From assembly GCA_022769665.1 (NCBI GenBank), contig JALEIR010000035.1, forward strand, positions 1-33,107: a stretch of DNA of 33,107 bases. The letters run 5' to 3'. The notes under the pieces were generated by a model that made no database searches, was not told the DNA's origin, and saw nothing but the letters and a program-made list of their open reading frames with translations. Both the position numbers and the translations under genes were made by a program. This document shows, one piece after another, positions 25,263-33,107 of the stretch. The first letter of the stretch is position 1, and every line of letters begins with the position of its first letter. Source of the DNA: Lachnospiraceae bacterium. Lineage in GTDB: Bacteria > Bacillota > Clostridia > Lachnospirales > Lachnospiraceae.

Positions 25263-25958
25263 ATGAAGAAGTTTACGACGATATTGTGGGATGTTGACGG
25301 TACCCTGCTTGATTTTTTGTACTCTCAGAAATATGCAATTACCAAATGCTTTCGAACAGCCGGAAGGGATATTACGGAAGAACAGATTAAAAGATATTCA
25401 CAAATCAATGATGATTACTGGAGGCGTTTGGAGCTTGGAGAAATTACGAAGGATCAGCTATTGATGGGGCGTTTTGCAACGCTGTTTGAAGAGTACAAAA
25501 TCAAAGACATTGATTTGGCTGTATTTGCGAAGGAATATCAGGAGGCGCTGGGAAGCGTCTTTTCTTTTATTGATGACTCCCTGACAATCTGTAAAGCGCT
25601 TCAGGAGAAGGTGCGGCAGTATGTGATTACCAATGGTGTTACTGCAACCCAGATGAACAAACTGAAGCTCTCCGGTCTGGCGGAGGCTATGGATGGAATA
25701 TTTATCTCGGAGCAAATCGGAACACCAAAGCCGGCAAAGGAGTTTTTTGATTATTGCCTGAAACATATTGAAGAAAAGGATAAATCTAAGTTGCTGATTG
25801 TCGGAGATTCCCTGAGCAGCGACATAAAGGGAGGTGTACTGTCGGGAATTCCCACATGTTGGTATCGCCCGGAGGGAGCAATCAACGATACACCCTATCA
25901 TCCGGATTATGAAATCAGTGATTTGCACATGCTGTATGATATACTGGAGGTATTTTAG
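25263..25958 (+). CDS. HAD-superfamily hydrolase, YjjG/YfnB-type nucleotidase
   Basis: 231 residues. HAD motif I is WDVDGTLLDF with nucleophile Asp10 and acid Asp12; motif II is VITNG; the motif III lysine is in GTPKPAKEFFDYC; motif IV is GDSLSSDIKGG. The order and the GTPKPAKEFF block fit the YjjG subfamily, pyrimidine 5'-nucleotidases that clear non-canonical or excess nucleoside monophosphates. The helical cap lies between motifs I and II. No ribosome site is close to the start: GGAAGG is about 28 bases upstream, with a small GCGCA/TGCGC hairpin between that might bring it nearer. The stop is directly followed by the WYL regulator start. Confidence 0.9.
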   Translation: MKKFTTILWDVDGTLLDFLYSQKYAITKCFRTAGRDITEEQIKRYSQINDDYWRRLELGEITKDQLLMGRFATLFEEYKIKDIDLAVFAKEYQEALGSVFSFIDDSLTICKALQEKVRQYVITNGVTATQMNKLKLSGLAEAMDGIFISEQIGTPKPAKEFFDYCLKHIEEKDKSKLLIVGDSLSSDIKGGVLSGIPTCWYRPEGAINDTPYHPDYEISDLHMLYDILEVF

Positions 25959-26966
25959 ATGGCAAAATCAGCGGGACAAAAGCTGAAACTGTTATATATT
26001 CTTAAGCTGTTGACGGAAAATTCGGATGAGAATCATCCTGTAAGTACTGCCGATATTATTTCGTACCTTGAATCAAACGGGATTCATTCAGAGAGAAAGA
26101 GCATCTACGACGATATCGAAAAGCTATGTGATTTCGGTTATGACATCATTCAGGTACAGAGCAGACTGGGCGGCGGCTATTATATGGCAGGAAGAGAATT
26201 TGAATTGGCAGAGCTGAAGCTGTTGGTGGATGCTGTACAGTCTTCCCGTTTTATCACTACGAGAAAGTCAAGGAGCCTGATTAAGAAACTGGAGAGGATG
26301 GCAGGAAAATATGATGCGGGAAAGCTTCAGAGACAGGTGTATGTAGCGGGACGTATCAAGACGGAAAACGAAAGTATTTATTACAACATTGATAATATTC
26401 ATCGGGCAATTCAGGAGAACAAACAGATAGAATTTCAATATCTGGACTGGAACCTGAAAAAGGAGCTTGTGCCTCGTGTGGGAGGCAGAAAACAGGTCAG
26501 TCCCTGGGCATTAATCTGGCGGGAGGAAAACTATTATCTTGCTGCTTATGACAGTGTGGACGGTATTATGAAACATTACCGGGTTGACAAAATGGGCCAG
26601 GTAAGGGTTTTGAAAGAAGCAAGAGAGGGTATGGAGCAATTTGCCAAGGTGGATCCTGCGGTATATACCAACCAAACTTTCGGAATGTTCAGCGGGACAG
26701 AGGAAATTGTTACACTGCAGTTTCCCAACAGACTTGTGGGAGTGGTGCTTGACAGATTCGGAAGAGAAGCGGATATTCGTCCCATGACGGACAGGGTATT
26801 CCGAATTCGCGTAAAGGTTGCGGTAAGCGGACAATTTTTCGGATGGCTTGCCGGAATCGGAAGAGAGGCTGTGGTGGTAAGTCCTGCAGAGGTAAAGGAG
26901 CAATATGCCGTCTGGCTGGAAGATATCGTGAATACAATGAAACTGACGGACGGACTGCGGAATTAG
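25959..26966 (+). CDS. WYL-domain transcriptional regulator
   Basis: 335 residues with GGAGG just upstream, inside the end of the HAD gene. The N-terminal winged helix-turn-helix (about 8-75: LLYILKLLTENSDENHPVS ... ERKSIYDDIEKLCDFGYDI) is DeoR-like. The WYL domain follows (YNIDNIHRAIQENKQIEF ... SPWALIWREENYYLAAYD), with W, Y and L of the name motif in ALIWREENYYL, and a C-terminal WCX-like extension ends the protein. WYL domains can bind nucleic acids or small ligands and often control DNA-damage or defence genes. No defence genes are next to it here, so it may simply regulate its own operon. Confidence 0.88.
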   Translation: MAKSAGQKLKLLYILKLLTENSDENHPVSTADIISYLESNGIHSERKSIYDDIEKLCDFGYDIIQVQSRLGGGYYMAGREFELAELKLLVDAVQSSRFITTRKSRSLIKKLERMAGKYDAGKLQRQVYVAGRIKTENESIYYNIDNIHRAIQENKQIEFQYLDWNLKKELVPRVGGRKQVSPWALIWREENYYLAAYDSVDGIMKHYRVDKMGQVRVLKEAREGMEQFAKVDPAVYTNQTFGMFSGTEEIVTLQFPNRLVGVVLDRFGREADIRPMTDRVFRIRVKVAVSGQFFGWLAGIGREAVVVSPAEVKEQYAVWLEDIVNTMKLTDGLRN

Positions 26967-27007
26967 AGAAGGACTATCGGTAAGAAAACAAAAAAGTTTA
27001 GCGTAAT

Positions 27008-27045
27008 GACATCTAAAATCTTTCTAAATTTTAGATGTCTTTTTT
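27008..27045 (+). terminator. Rho-independent terminator after the WYL regulator
   Basis: Perfect 12-base-pair stem GACATCTAAAAT (27008-27019) / ATTTTAGATGTC (27028-27039), 8-base loop, then six T. Confidence 0.9.
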
Positions 27046-27070
27046 GTATAATATTTCCGTCGGCTCAGCG

Positions 27071-27099
27071 TTGACAATCCGGTAATTCTTTTTTATACT
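27071..27099 (+). promoter_or_regulatory. Sigma-A promoter of nrdDG-dut
   Basis: TTGACA (27071-27076), exactly 17 bases, TATACT (27094-27099). The leader would be about 145 bases. A second TTGACA at 27130 has no matching -10 box. Confidence 0.8.
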
Positions 27100-27111
27100 T
27101 GTAATTGGCAA

Positions 27112-27127
27112 ACACAAGATATGGGGC
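27112..27127 (+). promoter_or_regulatory. Possible NrdR operator
   Basis: ACACAAGATATGGGGC, just past the expected transcription start, resembles one form of the NrdR box seen ahead of ribonucleotide reductase genes. A weaker look-alike (ACAATCTCTATATTTG) begins at 27140. The match is imperfect and from memory of the consensus. Confidence 0.3.
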
Positions 27128-27182
27128 ATTTGACAAAAAACAATCTCTATATTTGGTATAGGAACAAATAGAGGGTTGATAC

Positions 27183-27248
27183 ATGAAAATACTGAATCTA
27201 TGGGACTTTTCAGTGTTTTCGACAATAATGATACGAAAGGGAATGTAG
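27183..27248 (+). CDS. Possible 21-residue leader peptide ahead of nrdD
   Basis: ATG at 27183 is preceded by GAGGG with 7-base spacing; it encodes 21 residues (MKILNLWDFSV ... RKGM) and stops 3 bases before the nrdD start, overlapping the nrdD ribosome site. It may be translated and couple to nrdD, or be chance. Confidence 0.25.
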   Translation: MKILNLWDFSVFSTIMIRKGM

Positions 27249-27251
27249 TCT

Positions 27252-29441
27252 ATGAGCAGTAATTTCGACCAGGCAGTTTCGGGTAACGACAACTATGGTG
27301 AAGAGTTTAAGCCGAAGAAAAACGTGTATGTGATTAAAAAGGACGGCAGCAAGGAGGCTTTCAATGTACAGAAGGTCATCAATGCTGTTGGCAAGAGCGC
27401 GTACAGGGCATTGACAAAATTTACCGAAGAAGAGGAGCGCCACATCTGTCAGTATGTAATTGACAAGGTAGACGAATTGGATTCGGAAGAGATTCCCATT
27501 CCGATTATGCACAATATTGTGGAGAGTGCGCTGGAGCAGGTAAAGCCGGTTGTTGCAAAAAGCTATCGGGATTACAGAAATTATAAGCAGGATTTTGTAC
27601 GCATGCTGGATGATGTCTATAAAAAGAGCCAGTCCATCATGTATATCGGGGACAAGGAAAATGCCAACACGGATTCCGCACTGGTGGCAACCAAGAGAAG
27701 CCTGATTTTTAATCAGTTGAATAAAGAGCTTTATCAGAAATTCTTTATGACAACCGAAGAGATACAGGCATGCCGGGACGGCTATATATATGTACATGAC
27801 ATGTCTGCAAGAAGAGACACCATGAACTGCTGTCTGTTTGATGTTCAGAATGTATTGAACGGTGGATTTGAGATGGGTAATGTCTGGTACAATGAGCCGA
27901 AATCTTTGGATGTTGCCTTTGATGTTATCGGGGATATTGTACTGAGTGCGGCAAGCCAGCAGTACGGCGGATTTACGGTGCCCAGTGTGGATTTGATTCT
28001 GGAGCCTTACGCCGAAAAGTCTTATAAGAAATATATTGAAAAGTATACCCGTCTCGGAATTGATAAGGATACTGCAGAGGCAGAGGCATACGCTGATGTG
28101 GTAAGAGAATATGAACAGGGCTTCCAGGGATGGGAATACAAGTTTAATACAGTGGGAAGCAGCCGCGGAGATTATCCGTTTATTACAGTTACAGCCGGAA
28201 CAGGTACAGGCAGATTTGCGAAGCTGGCAACCATAACCATGCTGAATGTCAGAAGAAGAGGACAAGGGAAAAAGGAATGCAAGAAGCCGGTTCTTTTCCC
28301 TAAGATTGTATTTTTGTATGATGAAAATCTGCACGGCCCCGGAAAGCCTTTGGAGGATGTGTTTGAGGCAGGGGTAAAATGTTCCGCAAAGACAATGTAT
28401 CCCGACTGGTTGAGTCTGACCGGAAAAGGATATGTTGCAAGTATGTACAAGCAGTACGGAAAAATTGTATCTCCCATGGGATGTCGTGCTTTCCTGTCAC
28501 CCTGGTATGAAAGGGGCGGAATGCATCCTGCGGATGATCAGGATGTACCGGTATTTGTGGGACGATTCAATATCGGTGCCGTATCTCTGCATCTTCCCAT
28601 GATTTTGGCTAAGGCAAGAAAGGAAAGCAGAGATTTTTATGAGGTGCTGGACTACTATTTAAATCTGATTCGACAGCTACATATCCGTACTTATGCTTAT
28701 CTTGGTGAGATGCGTGCTTCTACGAACCCTCTGGCATACTGTGAGGGAGGTTTCCTCGGAGGACATCTGGGTCTGCATGATAAGATTAAGCCGCTGTTAA
28801 AATCGGCGACTGCCAGCTTTGGTATAACTGCATTAAATGAGCTGCAGGAGCTTTATAATGGGAAATCTTTGGTGGAGGACGGACAGTTTGCATTGGAAGT
28901 CATGGAGTATATTAACACAAAGGTGAACCAGTTCAAGGAAGAGGATGGTAACCTTTATGCTATCTATGGCACCCCCGCAGAGAATCTGTGCGGTGTTCAG
29001 GTAAAGCAGTTCCGCAAGAAATACGGTATTGTGGAAGGGGTTTCCGATAGGGAATATGTAAGCAACAGCTTCCACTGTCATGTCACAGAGGATATTACGC
29101 CGATTGAAAAGCAGGACAAGGAGAATCGTTTCTGGGATCTTTGTAACGGAGGAAAGATTCAATATGTAAAATATCCCATTGACTATAACATAGAGGCAAT
29201 CAAGACTTTGATCCGCCGTGCCATGGATATGGGATTTTATGAAGGAGTCAATTTATCTCTGGCTTATTGTGACGACTGCGGTCATCAGGAACTGGAGATG
29301 GATGTATGCCCGAAGTGCGGCAGCCGCAACCTGACGAAGATTGACAGAATGAATGGTTATCTGTCTTATTCACGCGTTCACGGTGATACCAGATTGAACG
29401 ATGCCAAGATGGCAGAGATTGCGGAAAGGAAATCAATGTAA
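27252..29441 (+). CDS. nrdD: Anaerobic (class III) ribonucleoside-triphosphate reductase
   Basis: Glycyl-radical enzyme that makes deoxyribonucleotides from NTPs without oxygen. 729 residues. The N-terminal ATP-cone (about 23-115, VYVIKKDGSKEAFNVQKVI) provides allosteric control. The catalytic barrel follows (DMSARRDTMNCCLFD, GEMRASTNPLAYCEGG). Near the C-terminus a zinc site has four cysteines (Cys673, 676, 686, 689: CDDC and CPKC), and the radical glycine is Gly702 in RMNGYLSYSR. Preceded by AAAGGGA. Its stop overlaps the start of its activase nrdG by one base. Presence as the dNTP source fits an anaerobe. Confidence 0.97.
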   Translation: MSSNFDQAVSGNDNYGEEFKPKKNVYVIKKDGSKEAFNVQKVINAVGKSAYRALTKFTEEEERHICQYVIDKVDELDSEEIPIPIMHNIVESALEQVKPVVAKSYRDYRNYKQDFVRMLDDVYKKSQSIMYIGDKENANTDSALVATKRSLIFNQLNKELYQKFFMTTEEIQACRDGYIYVHDMSARRDTMNCCLFDVQNVLNGGFEMGNVWYNEPKSLDVAFDVIGDIVLSAASQQYGGFTVPSVDLILEPYAEKSYKKYIEKYTRLGIDKDTAEAEAYADVVREYEQGFQGWEYKFNTVGSSRGDYPFITVTAGTGTGRFAKLATITMLNVRRRGQGKKECKKPVLFPKIVFLYDENLHGPGKPLEDVFEAGVKCSAKTMYPDWLSLTGKGYVASMYKQYGKIVSPMGCRAFLSPWYERGGMHPADDQDVPVFVGRFNIGAVSLHLPMILAKARKESRDFYEVLDYYLNLIRQLHIRTYAYLGEMRASTNPLAYCEGGFLGGHLGLHDKIKPLLKSATASFGITALNELQELYNGKSLVEDGQFALEVMEYINTKVNQFKEEDGNLYAIYGTPAENLCGVQVKQFRKKYGIVEGVSDREYVSNSFHCHVTEDITPIEKQDKENRFWDLCNGGKIQYVKYPIDYNIEAIKTLIRRAMDMGFYEGVNLSLAYCDDCGHQELEMDVCPKCGSRNLTKIDRMNGYLSYSRVHGDTRLNDAKMAEIAERKSM

Positions 29442-30001
29442 TGAGATATCATAATATAACCAAGGACGATATGCGAAACGGAGACGGATTGCGCGTCGTT
29501 CTGTGGGTAGCAGGTTGCAATCATTGTTGTAAAAACTGCCAGAATCCGATTACCTGGGATCCGGACGGCGGACTTGCTTTTGATGATGCAGCAAAAGAGG
29601 AAATTTTTGAACAACTGGATAAAAGTTATATATCGGGAATTACTTTTTCAGGCGGAGATCCCTTACATCCGTCAAACAGAGTCGGTGTCAGGGAACTGAT
29701 GGTGGAGATTAAGGGAAAATACCCGAATAAGACCATCTGGCTTTATACCGGAGATGTATGGGAAAATATTCTGTATTACCCAATGATGAAATATGTGGAT
29801 GTTCTGGTTGACGGAGAGTTTCACGACGAAGAAAAGGATGTGAAGCTGCTCTGGAAGGGAAGCGCAAACCAGCGTGTTATAGATGTACAAAAGACACTTG
29901 CTCAGCCTGATCCGCTGATTCCGGTACTTCATTGTGGTAACTACGCAGATTCCTATGAATTGGTAAAGAAGCCGGAAAATATTTGTGGATGTTGTGACTG
30001 A
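29441..30001 (+). CDS. nrdG: Anaerobic ribonucleotide reductase activating protein (radical SAM)
   Basis: Installs the glycyl radical on NrdD using S-adenosylmethionine and a 4Fe-4S cluster. 186 residues. The cluster cysteines are Cys26, Cys30 and Cys33 in CNHCCKNC (C-x3-C-x2-C), and FSGGDPL is the SAM-binding GGE-like motif. Directly downstream of and overlapping nrdD, so made together with it. Confidence 0.96.
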   Translation: MRYHNITKDDMRNGDGLRVVLWVAGCNHCCKNCQNPITWDPDGGLAFDDAAKEEIFEQLDKSYISGITFSGGDPLHPSNRVGVRELMVEIKGKYPNKTIWLYTGDVWENILYYPMMKYVDVLVDGEFHDEEKDVKLLWKGSANQRVIDVQKTLAQPDPLIPVLHCGNYADSYELVKKPENICGCCD

Positions 30002-30062
30002 TGAAAAGAATCACTATGAGATTCTTCTGCGAGTATGGAAAATTTTTAAGGAATGATTTATT

Positions 30063-30575
30063 ATGAAGCGAGTAGCGCAGTTTTTTAAAGTGAGCACAGA
30101 ACTTTTTATTGAGGCGATGAAGGAGGAATTTCCCCAGTATACCGAAGAGGATATACGGGATATGTATGAATCGCTGATGTTGCCGAAAAGAGCAACAAAA
30201 GGAAGTGCGGGATATGATTTCTTTGCTCCTTTTTCATTTTCCCTGCCACCCGGAGCAACCATAAAGATTCCGACGGGAATCCGGGTAAAGATGGATGAGG
30301 ATTGGGTGCTGAAGATTTATCCGAGAAGCGGACTGGGATTTAAATACCGTCTCCAGATGAATAATACGGTAGGAATTATTGACAGCGATTATTTCAACTC
30401 TGACAATGAAGGCCACATTTTTATTAAAATGACCAATGACTCCAATGAGGGCAAGACGGTTGAGGTGGCTCAGGGTACAGGCTTTGCACAGGGAATTTTC
30501 CTGGAATACGGCATCACGGTGGATGATGATGCGGAAGGTGTCAGAAACGGCGGTTTTGGCAGTACAACAAAATAA
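30063..30575 (+). CDS. dut: dUTP diphosphatase
   Basis: Hydrolyses dUTP to dUMP and pyrophosphate, keeping uracil out of DNA and supplying dUMP for dTMP. 170 residues. All five trimeric dUTPase motifs can be read: GSAGYDF (48-53 area), PRSGLGFK (87-94), NTVGIIDSDY (101-110, catalytic Asp), GTGFAQGIF (138-146) and the C-terminal arm RNGGFGSTTK. It has an N-terminal extension of about 35 residues not found in the minimal enzyme. The gap to nrdG is 61 bases with no terminator, so it likely belongs to the nrdDG transcript. Confidence 0.94.
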   Translation: MKRVAQFFKVSTELFIEAMKEEFPQYTEEDIRDMYESLMLPKRATKGSAGYDFFAPFSFSLPPGATIKIPTGIRVKMDEDWVLKIYPRSGLGFKYRLQMNNTVGIIDSDYFNSDNEGHIFIKMTNDSNEGKTVEVAQGTGFAQGIFLEYGITVDDDAEGVRNGGFGSTTK

Positions 30576-30588
30576 TGATAAATAAGTT

Positions 30589-30658
30589 ACTTCCTTTTGG
30601 ACATACTGATACAGTACAAATTATACTGTAAAAAGTTTGCCGGAAAGGAAGTTTTATT
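30589..30658 (+). terminator. Terminator-like structure containing the spoVAF ribosome site
   Basis: Outer stem ACTTCCTTT (30589-30597) / AAAGGAAGT (30644-30652), nine base pairs; inner stem TACAGTA (30610-30616) / TACTGTA (30624-30630). The T-rich TTTTATTT follows. AAGGAAG of the 3' arm is also the Shine-Dalgarno for the TTG start at 30659. Confidence 0.6.
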
Positions 30659-32101
30659 TTGGAGAGAGACGAAGACAGACGAATCAAAGGAAATCTGAAA
30701 TCGGATATGCGCTATCTGAACGAAGTTTTGGATGTGGATCGGAATTTTGACGTTATTTACAGGACAATCAGCTTCGGAGGGAAAGAAGCCTGCATGTATC
30801 TGATAGACGGGTTTTGTAAGGATGAACTGGTGCAAAAGCTTTTACAGTACTTCATGGATATGAAGCCGGAGGATATGCCGGAAGATATGCATGGCATTTC
30901 TAAAAAATTTACTCCTTACGTGGAGGTAGATGTAGAAGGACGCTTCCGGACCATAATAGATTCTCTGCTATCAGGGATGTTTGTTCTGTTAATTGACGGT
31001 TATGAGAAAGCATTGCTCATTGATTCCCGTACTTATCCTGCAAGGAATGTGGATGAACCGGAGAAGGATAAGGTACTGAGAGGTTCAAAGGATGGCTTTG
31101 TGGAAACTATTGTGTTTAACACAGCATTAATCCGAAGAAGAATTCGAAGTACTGATCTGCATATGGAAATGATGAATGCCGGGAAAAGCTCAAAGACAGA
31201 TATTGTATTATGTTACATGCAGGGAAGAGCGGACGAGGAATTTCTGGAGGCTATCAGGCGTAAAATAAAGAACATTGACGTGGACGCTCTGACCATGAAT
31301 CAAGAATCGTTGGCAGAGTGCCTTTATCAAAGGAAATGGTATAATCCGTTTCCTAAATTTAAGTATACGGAACGCCCCGATACCGCAGCAGCACAGGTAT
31401 TGGAGGGAAATATTGTTATACTGGTGGACAATTCACCTTCGGCAATGATTTTACCCATTACTGTATTTGATGTATTGGAGGAAGCAGACGATTATTATTT
31501 TCCGCCCATTACAGGCACTTATCTACGTATGGCAAGATTTGTGATTACGTTGTTTACCTACTTTATAACACCGACCTTTTTGCTTTTAATGAATCACTTG
31601 GATTGGGTACCGGAAAGCTTTTCGTTTATTATGTTGAAGGAGGAGCCCTATATTCCGCTGATATGGCAGTTTTTGATATTGGAACTTGCGATAGACGGTT
31701 TAAAACTTGCCGCAGTGAACACGCCAAACATGCTGAGCACCCCGTTAAGCGTTATGGCAGCACTGGTATTGGGAGAGTTTTCGGTGAACAGTGGCTGGTT
31801 TTCGTCTGAGGTCATGCTGTATATGGCTTTTGTGGCCATTGCAAATTATACGCAGCAAAATTATGAATTGGGTTATGCATTGAAGTTTTTGCGTATTATC
31901 AATCTCCTTTTGACACAGTGGTTTGGGCTATGGGGGTATATCGCAGGAATTTTGATGGCAGTATTGGCAGTATGTTCTAACAGGACTGTTTCCGAGAAAA
32001 GTTATATTTATCCGCTGATTCCCTTCGACGGAAAAGCTTTGAAAAACAGGTTGATTCGAAAAAGATTGCCGGGAGCAATAAGAGAAACGGTAAAAAAATA
32101 A
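30659..32101 (+). CDS. spoVAF: Spore germination protein, SpoVAF/GerA family
   Basis: 480 residues from a TTG start, chosen because AAAGGAAG (30644-30651) lies 7 bases ahead. The N-terminal soluble domain (about 1-280) contains the family block ERPDTAAAQVLEGNIVIL followed by VDNSPSAMILPITVFDVLEEADDYY and TGTYLR, typical of SpoVAF rather than of a nutrient-specific GerA A subunit. The C-terminal part has four to five membrane spans (about 293-440), with PTFLLLMNHLDW in the first. In Bacillus SpoVAF is in the spore inner membrane with the dipicolinic acid channel genes; here no other spoVA gene is adjacent. Regulation by the forespore factor sigma-G would be expected. Confidence 0.88.
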   Translation: MERDEDRRIKGNLKSDMRYLNEVLDVDRNFDVIYRTISFGGKEACMYLIDGFCKDELVQKLLQYFMDMKPEDMPEDMHGISKKFTPYVEVDVEGRFRTIIDSLLSGMFVLLIDGYEKALLIDSRTYPARNVDEPEKDKVLRGSKDGFVETIVFNTALIRRRIRSTDLHMEMMNAGKSSKTDIVLCYMQGRADEEFLEAIRRKIKNIDVDALTMNQESLAECLYQRKWYNPFPKFKYTERPDTAAAQVLEGNIVILVDNSPSAMILPITVFDVLEEADDYYFPPITGTYLRMARFVITLFTYFITPTFLLLMNHLDWVPESFSFIMLKEEPYIPLIWQFLILELAIDGLKLAAVNTPNMLSTPLSVMAALVLGEFSVNSGWFSSEVMLYMAFVAIANYTQQNYELGYALKFLRIINLLLTQWFGLWGYIAGILMAVLAVCSNRTVSEKSYIYPLIPFDGKALKNRLIRKRLPGAIRETVKK

Positions 32102-32106
32102 ACTGT

Positions 32107-32135
32107 TTGTAATGATGTAAGGAAAATGTTATAAT
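32107..32135 (+). promoter_or_regulatory. Sigma-A promoter of degV
   Basis: TTGTAA (32107-32112), exactly 17 bases, TATAAT (32130-32135), 101 bases before the start codon. Confidence 0.65.
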
Positions 32136-32138
32136 GTA

Positions 32139-32217
32139 CGCGGGCAGAAAACCAAGCGACGCTGAAGGCGGCATTTGGTTTTCGCCGCGATAACGAACGA
32201 ACATTTGCGAAGCAAAT
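32139..32217 (+). other. Structured 5' leader of the DegV gene
   Basis: A long stem pairs 32139-32155 with 32175-32189 (CGCGG with CCGCG, then GAAAACCAA with TTGGTTTTC), about 15 base pairs with two bulged bases and a 19-base loop. A second stem, ATTTGC (32203-32208) / GCAAAT (32212-32217), has a GAA loop. No T-run follows either; AGGAGG at 32225-32230 is free. I do not recognise a named riboswitch. Confidence 0.5.
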
Positions 32218-32236
32218 TCATCATAGGAGGTAAATA

Positions 32237-33106
32237 ATGTTCAAACTTGTAACCGACAATACTGCAGATCTTCCCTTGGAATATTTAAAGGAACACAAGG
32301 TGGATTATATGGTACTGAGCTATATTCTTGACGGAGTTGCTTACGGAAAAGAAAAAGAGCTGGATTGGAAGGAATTTTACAATATGATGCGTGAGGGCAA
32401 AATGCCTACAACCTCTCAGGTCAATCCGGATGAAGCAAAGAGATTTTTTGAGGAATGTATCAAGGAAAACAAAGAGATACTGTATCTTGCATTTTCTTCG
32501 GGGTTAAGCGGTACCTATAACAGCGGACGGATTGCTGCTGAGGAAGTAATGGAAGAGCATCCCGATGTAAAAATCATTGTGATAGACAGTCGTTGCGCAT
32601 CCTTGGGAGAGGGTCTGCTTGTACATAAGGCAATCCAAATGAGAGATGCGGGAAAAACCATGGAAGAAACAGCACAGTGGATTCAGGAACATATTAACAA
32701 TCTTGTCCATGTGTTTACCGTTGATGATTTGTTCCATCTTTACCGCGGAGGACGGGTCAGCAAAACTGCTGCAGTCTTTGGCACACTGGCTTCCATCAAA
32801 CCCAAGCTTCATGTTGACGACGAAGGACATTTGATTGTCATCGGTAAAGTAAGAGGAAGAAAGAAATCTCTGAATGCACTGGTGGATTACATGGAAGAAA
32901 AAATGGGTTCCTGGGAACAGGAGAACAAAGAGGATTATATTTTCATCAGCCACGGCGATGCGTTGGAGGATGCGGAGTATGTTCGCGATCAGATTAAAGA
33001 GCGGTTCGGTATGGAACATTTCCTGATTAACAATATCGGGCCTACCATTGGAGCTCATGCAGGCCCGGGCACCATCGCATTGTTTTTCATGGGCGAATCC
33101 AGATAA
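32237..33106 (+). CDS. DegV-family fatty-acid-binding protein
   Basis: 289 residues, AGGAGG with 6-base spacing ahead of the start; complete, with the stop at the window's last bases. N-terminal MFKLVTDNTADLP, the lipid-site block MPTTSQVNPDEA and FSSGLSGTYNSGRIA, and the C-terminal IGPTIGAHAGPGTIALFF are DegV signatures. Proteins of this family bind a fatty acid in the cleft between two alpha/beta domains, and some (FakB) hand it to the kinase FakA for acyl-phosphate formation, which would feed PlsY. No fakA is in this window, so that role is possible but not shown. Confidence 0.93.
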   Translation: MFKLVTDNTADLPLEYLKEHKVDYMVLSYILDGVAYGKEKELDWKEFYNMMREGKMPTTSQVNPDEAKRFFEECIKENKEILYLAFSSGLSGTYNSGRIAAEEVMEEHPDVKIIVIDSRCASLGEGLLVHKAIQMRDAGKTMEETAQWIQEHINNLVHVFTVDDLFHLYRGGRVSKTAAVFGTLASIKPKLHVDDEGHLIVIGKVRGRKKSLNALVDYMEEKMGSWEQENKEDYIFISHGDALEDAEYVRDQIKERFGMEHFLINNIGPTIGAHAGPGTIALFFMGESR

Positions 33107-33107
33107 A

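Noticed and set aside
27210..28334. 374-codon open frame on the minus strand across nrdD
   Set aside because: It lies antisense to an unmistakable nrdD, has no ribosome site and its composition (rich in I, H, C, S) is typical of a shadow frame.

Overview
The window looks like chromosomal DNA of a spore-forming, anaerobic member of the Clostridia, most likely Lachnospiraceae. The reasons are moderate-to-low GC, strong AGGAGG-type ribosome sites, spore genes (spoIVA, a spoVAF/gerA-type gene), an oxygen-sensitive class III ribonucleotide reductase, a T-box-controlled tyrS, a long (399-residue) PRPP synthetase and a family GH10 xylanase with a C-terminal membrane anchor. No tRNA, rRNA, CRISPR array or intact mobile element was seen.

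Layout. (1) 1-3.43 kb: end of an OmpR-type response regulator and its very large membrane sensor kinase. (2) 3.47-4.67 kb, minus: prs, transcribed divergently from a conserved block. (3) 4.8-9.2 kb, plus: a PDZ-like/radical-SAM-like DUF512 protein, der, plsY, gpsA (ribosome assembly and phospholipid precursors). (4) 9.27-10.13 kb, minus: metF-type methylenetetrahydrofolate reductase. (5) 10.3-12.35 kb: a MoxR ATPase with a CoxE-like VWA partner. (6) 12.4-17.5 kb: an eroded accessory stretch holding a broken xylanase, a shortened XRE-type regulator and the tail of a sugar-binding lipoprotein, with an intact T-box/tyrS unit in the middle. (7) 17.58-19.06 kb: spoIVA. (8) 19.16-23.17 kb: purine nucleoside phosphorylase, cytidine deaminase, an amidohydrolase and an NCS2 purine permease, forming a nucleoside salvage operon with ATGA overlaps. 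(9) 23.27-24.95 kb: a membrane-anchored MutS-like ATPase. (10) 25.05-26.97 kb: a 59-residue membrane protein, a YjjG-type HAD phosphatase and a WYL regulator behind their own promoter. (11) 27.25-30.58 kb: nrdD, nrdG and dut (anaerobic dNTP supply and dUTP control). (12) 30.66-32.10 kb: spoVAF-like germination protein. (13) 32.24-33.1 kb: a DegV lipid-binding protein behind a structured leader.

Most of the window is ordinary core metabolism. Two things stand out. First, three genes within 5 kb (xylanase, regulator, binding protein) appear damaged by large deletions rather than scattered point mutations, and they sit in a segment that separates gpsA from spoIVA, genes that lie close together in Bacillus. 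Second, both spore genes (spoIVA and spoVAF) have their Shine-Dalgarno sequence buried in the 3' arm of a terminator-like hairpin, with a possible sporulation promoter overlapping the 5' arm; this could keep vegetative read-through from being translated. Several sigma-A promoters with exact 17-bp spacing could be read directly (prs, metF, T-box/tyrS, punA, the 59-residue protein operon, nrdD, degV).
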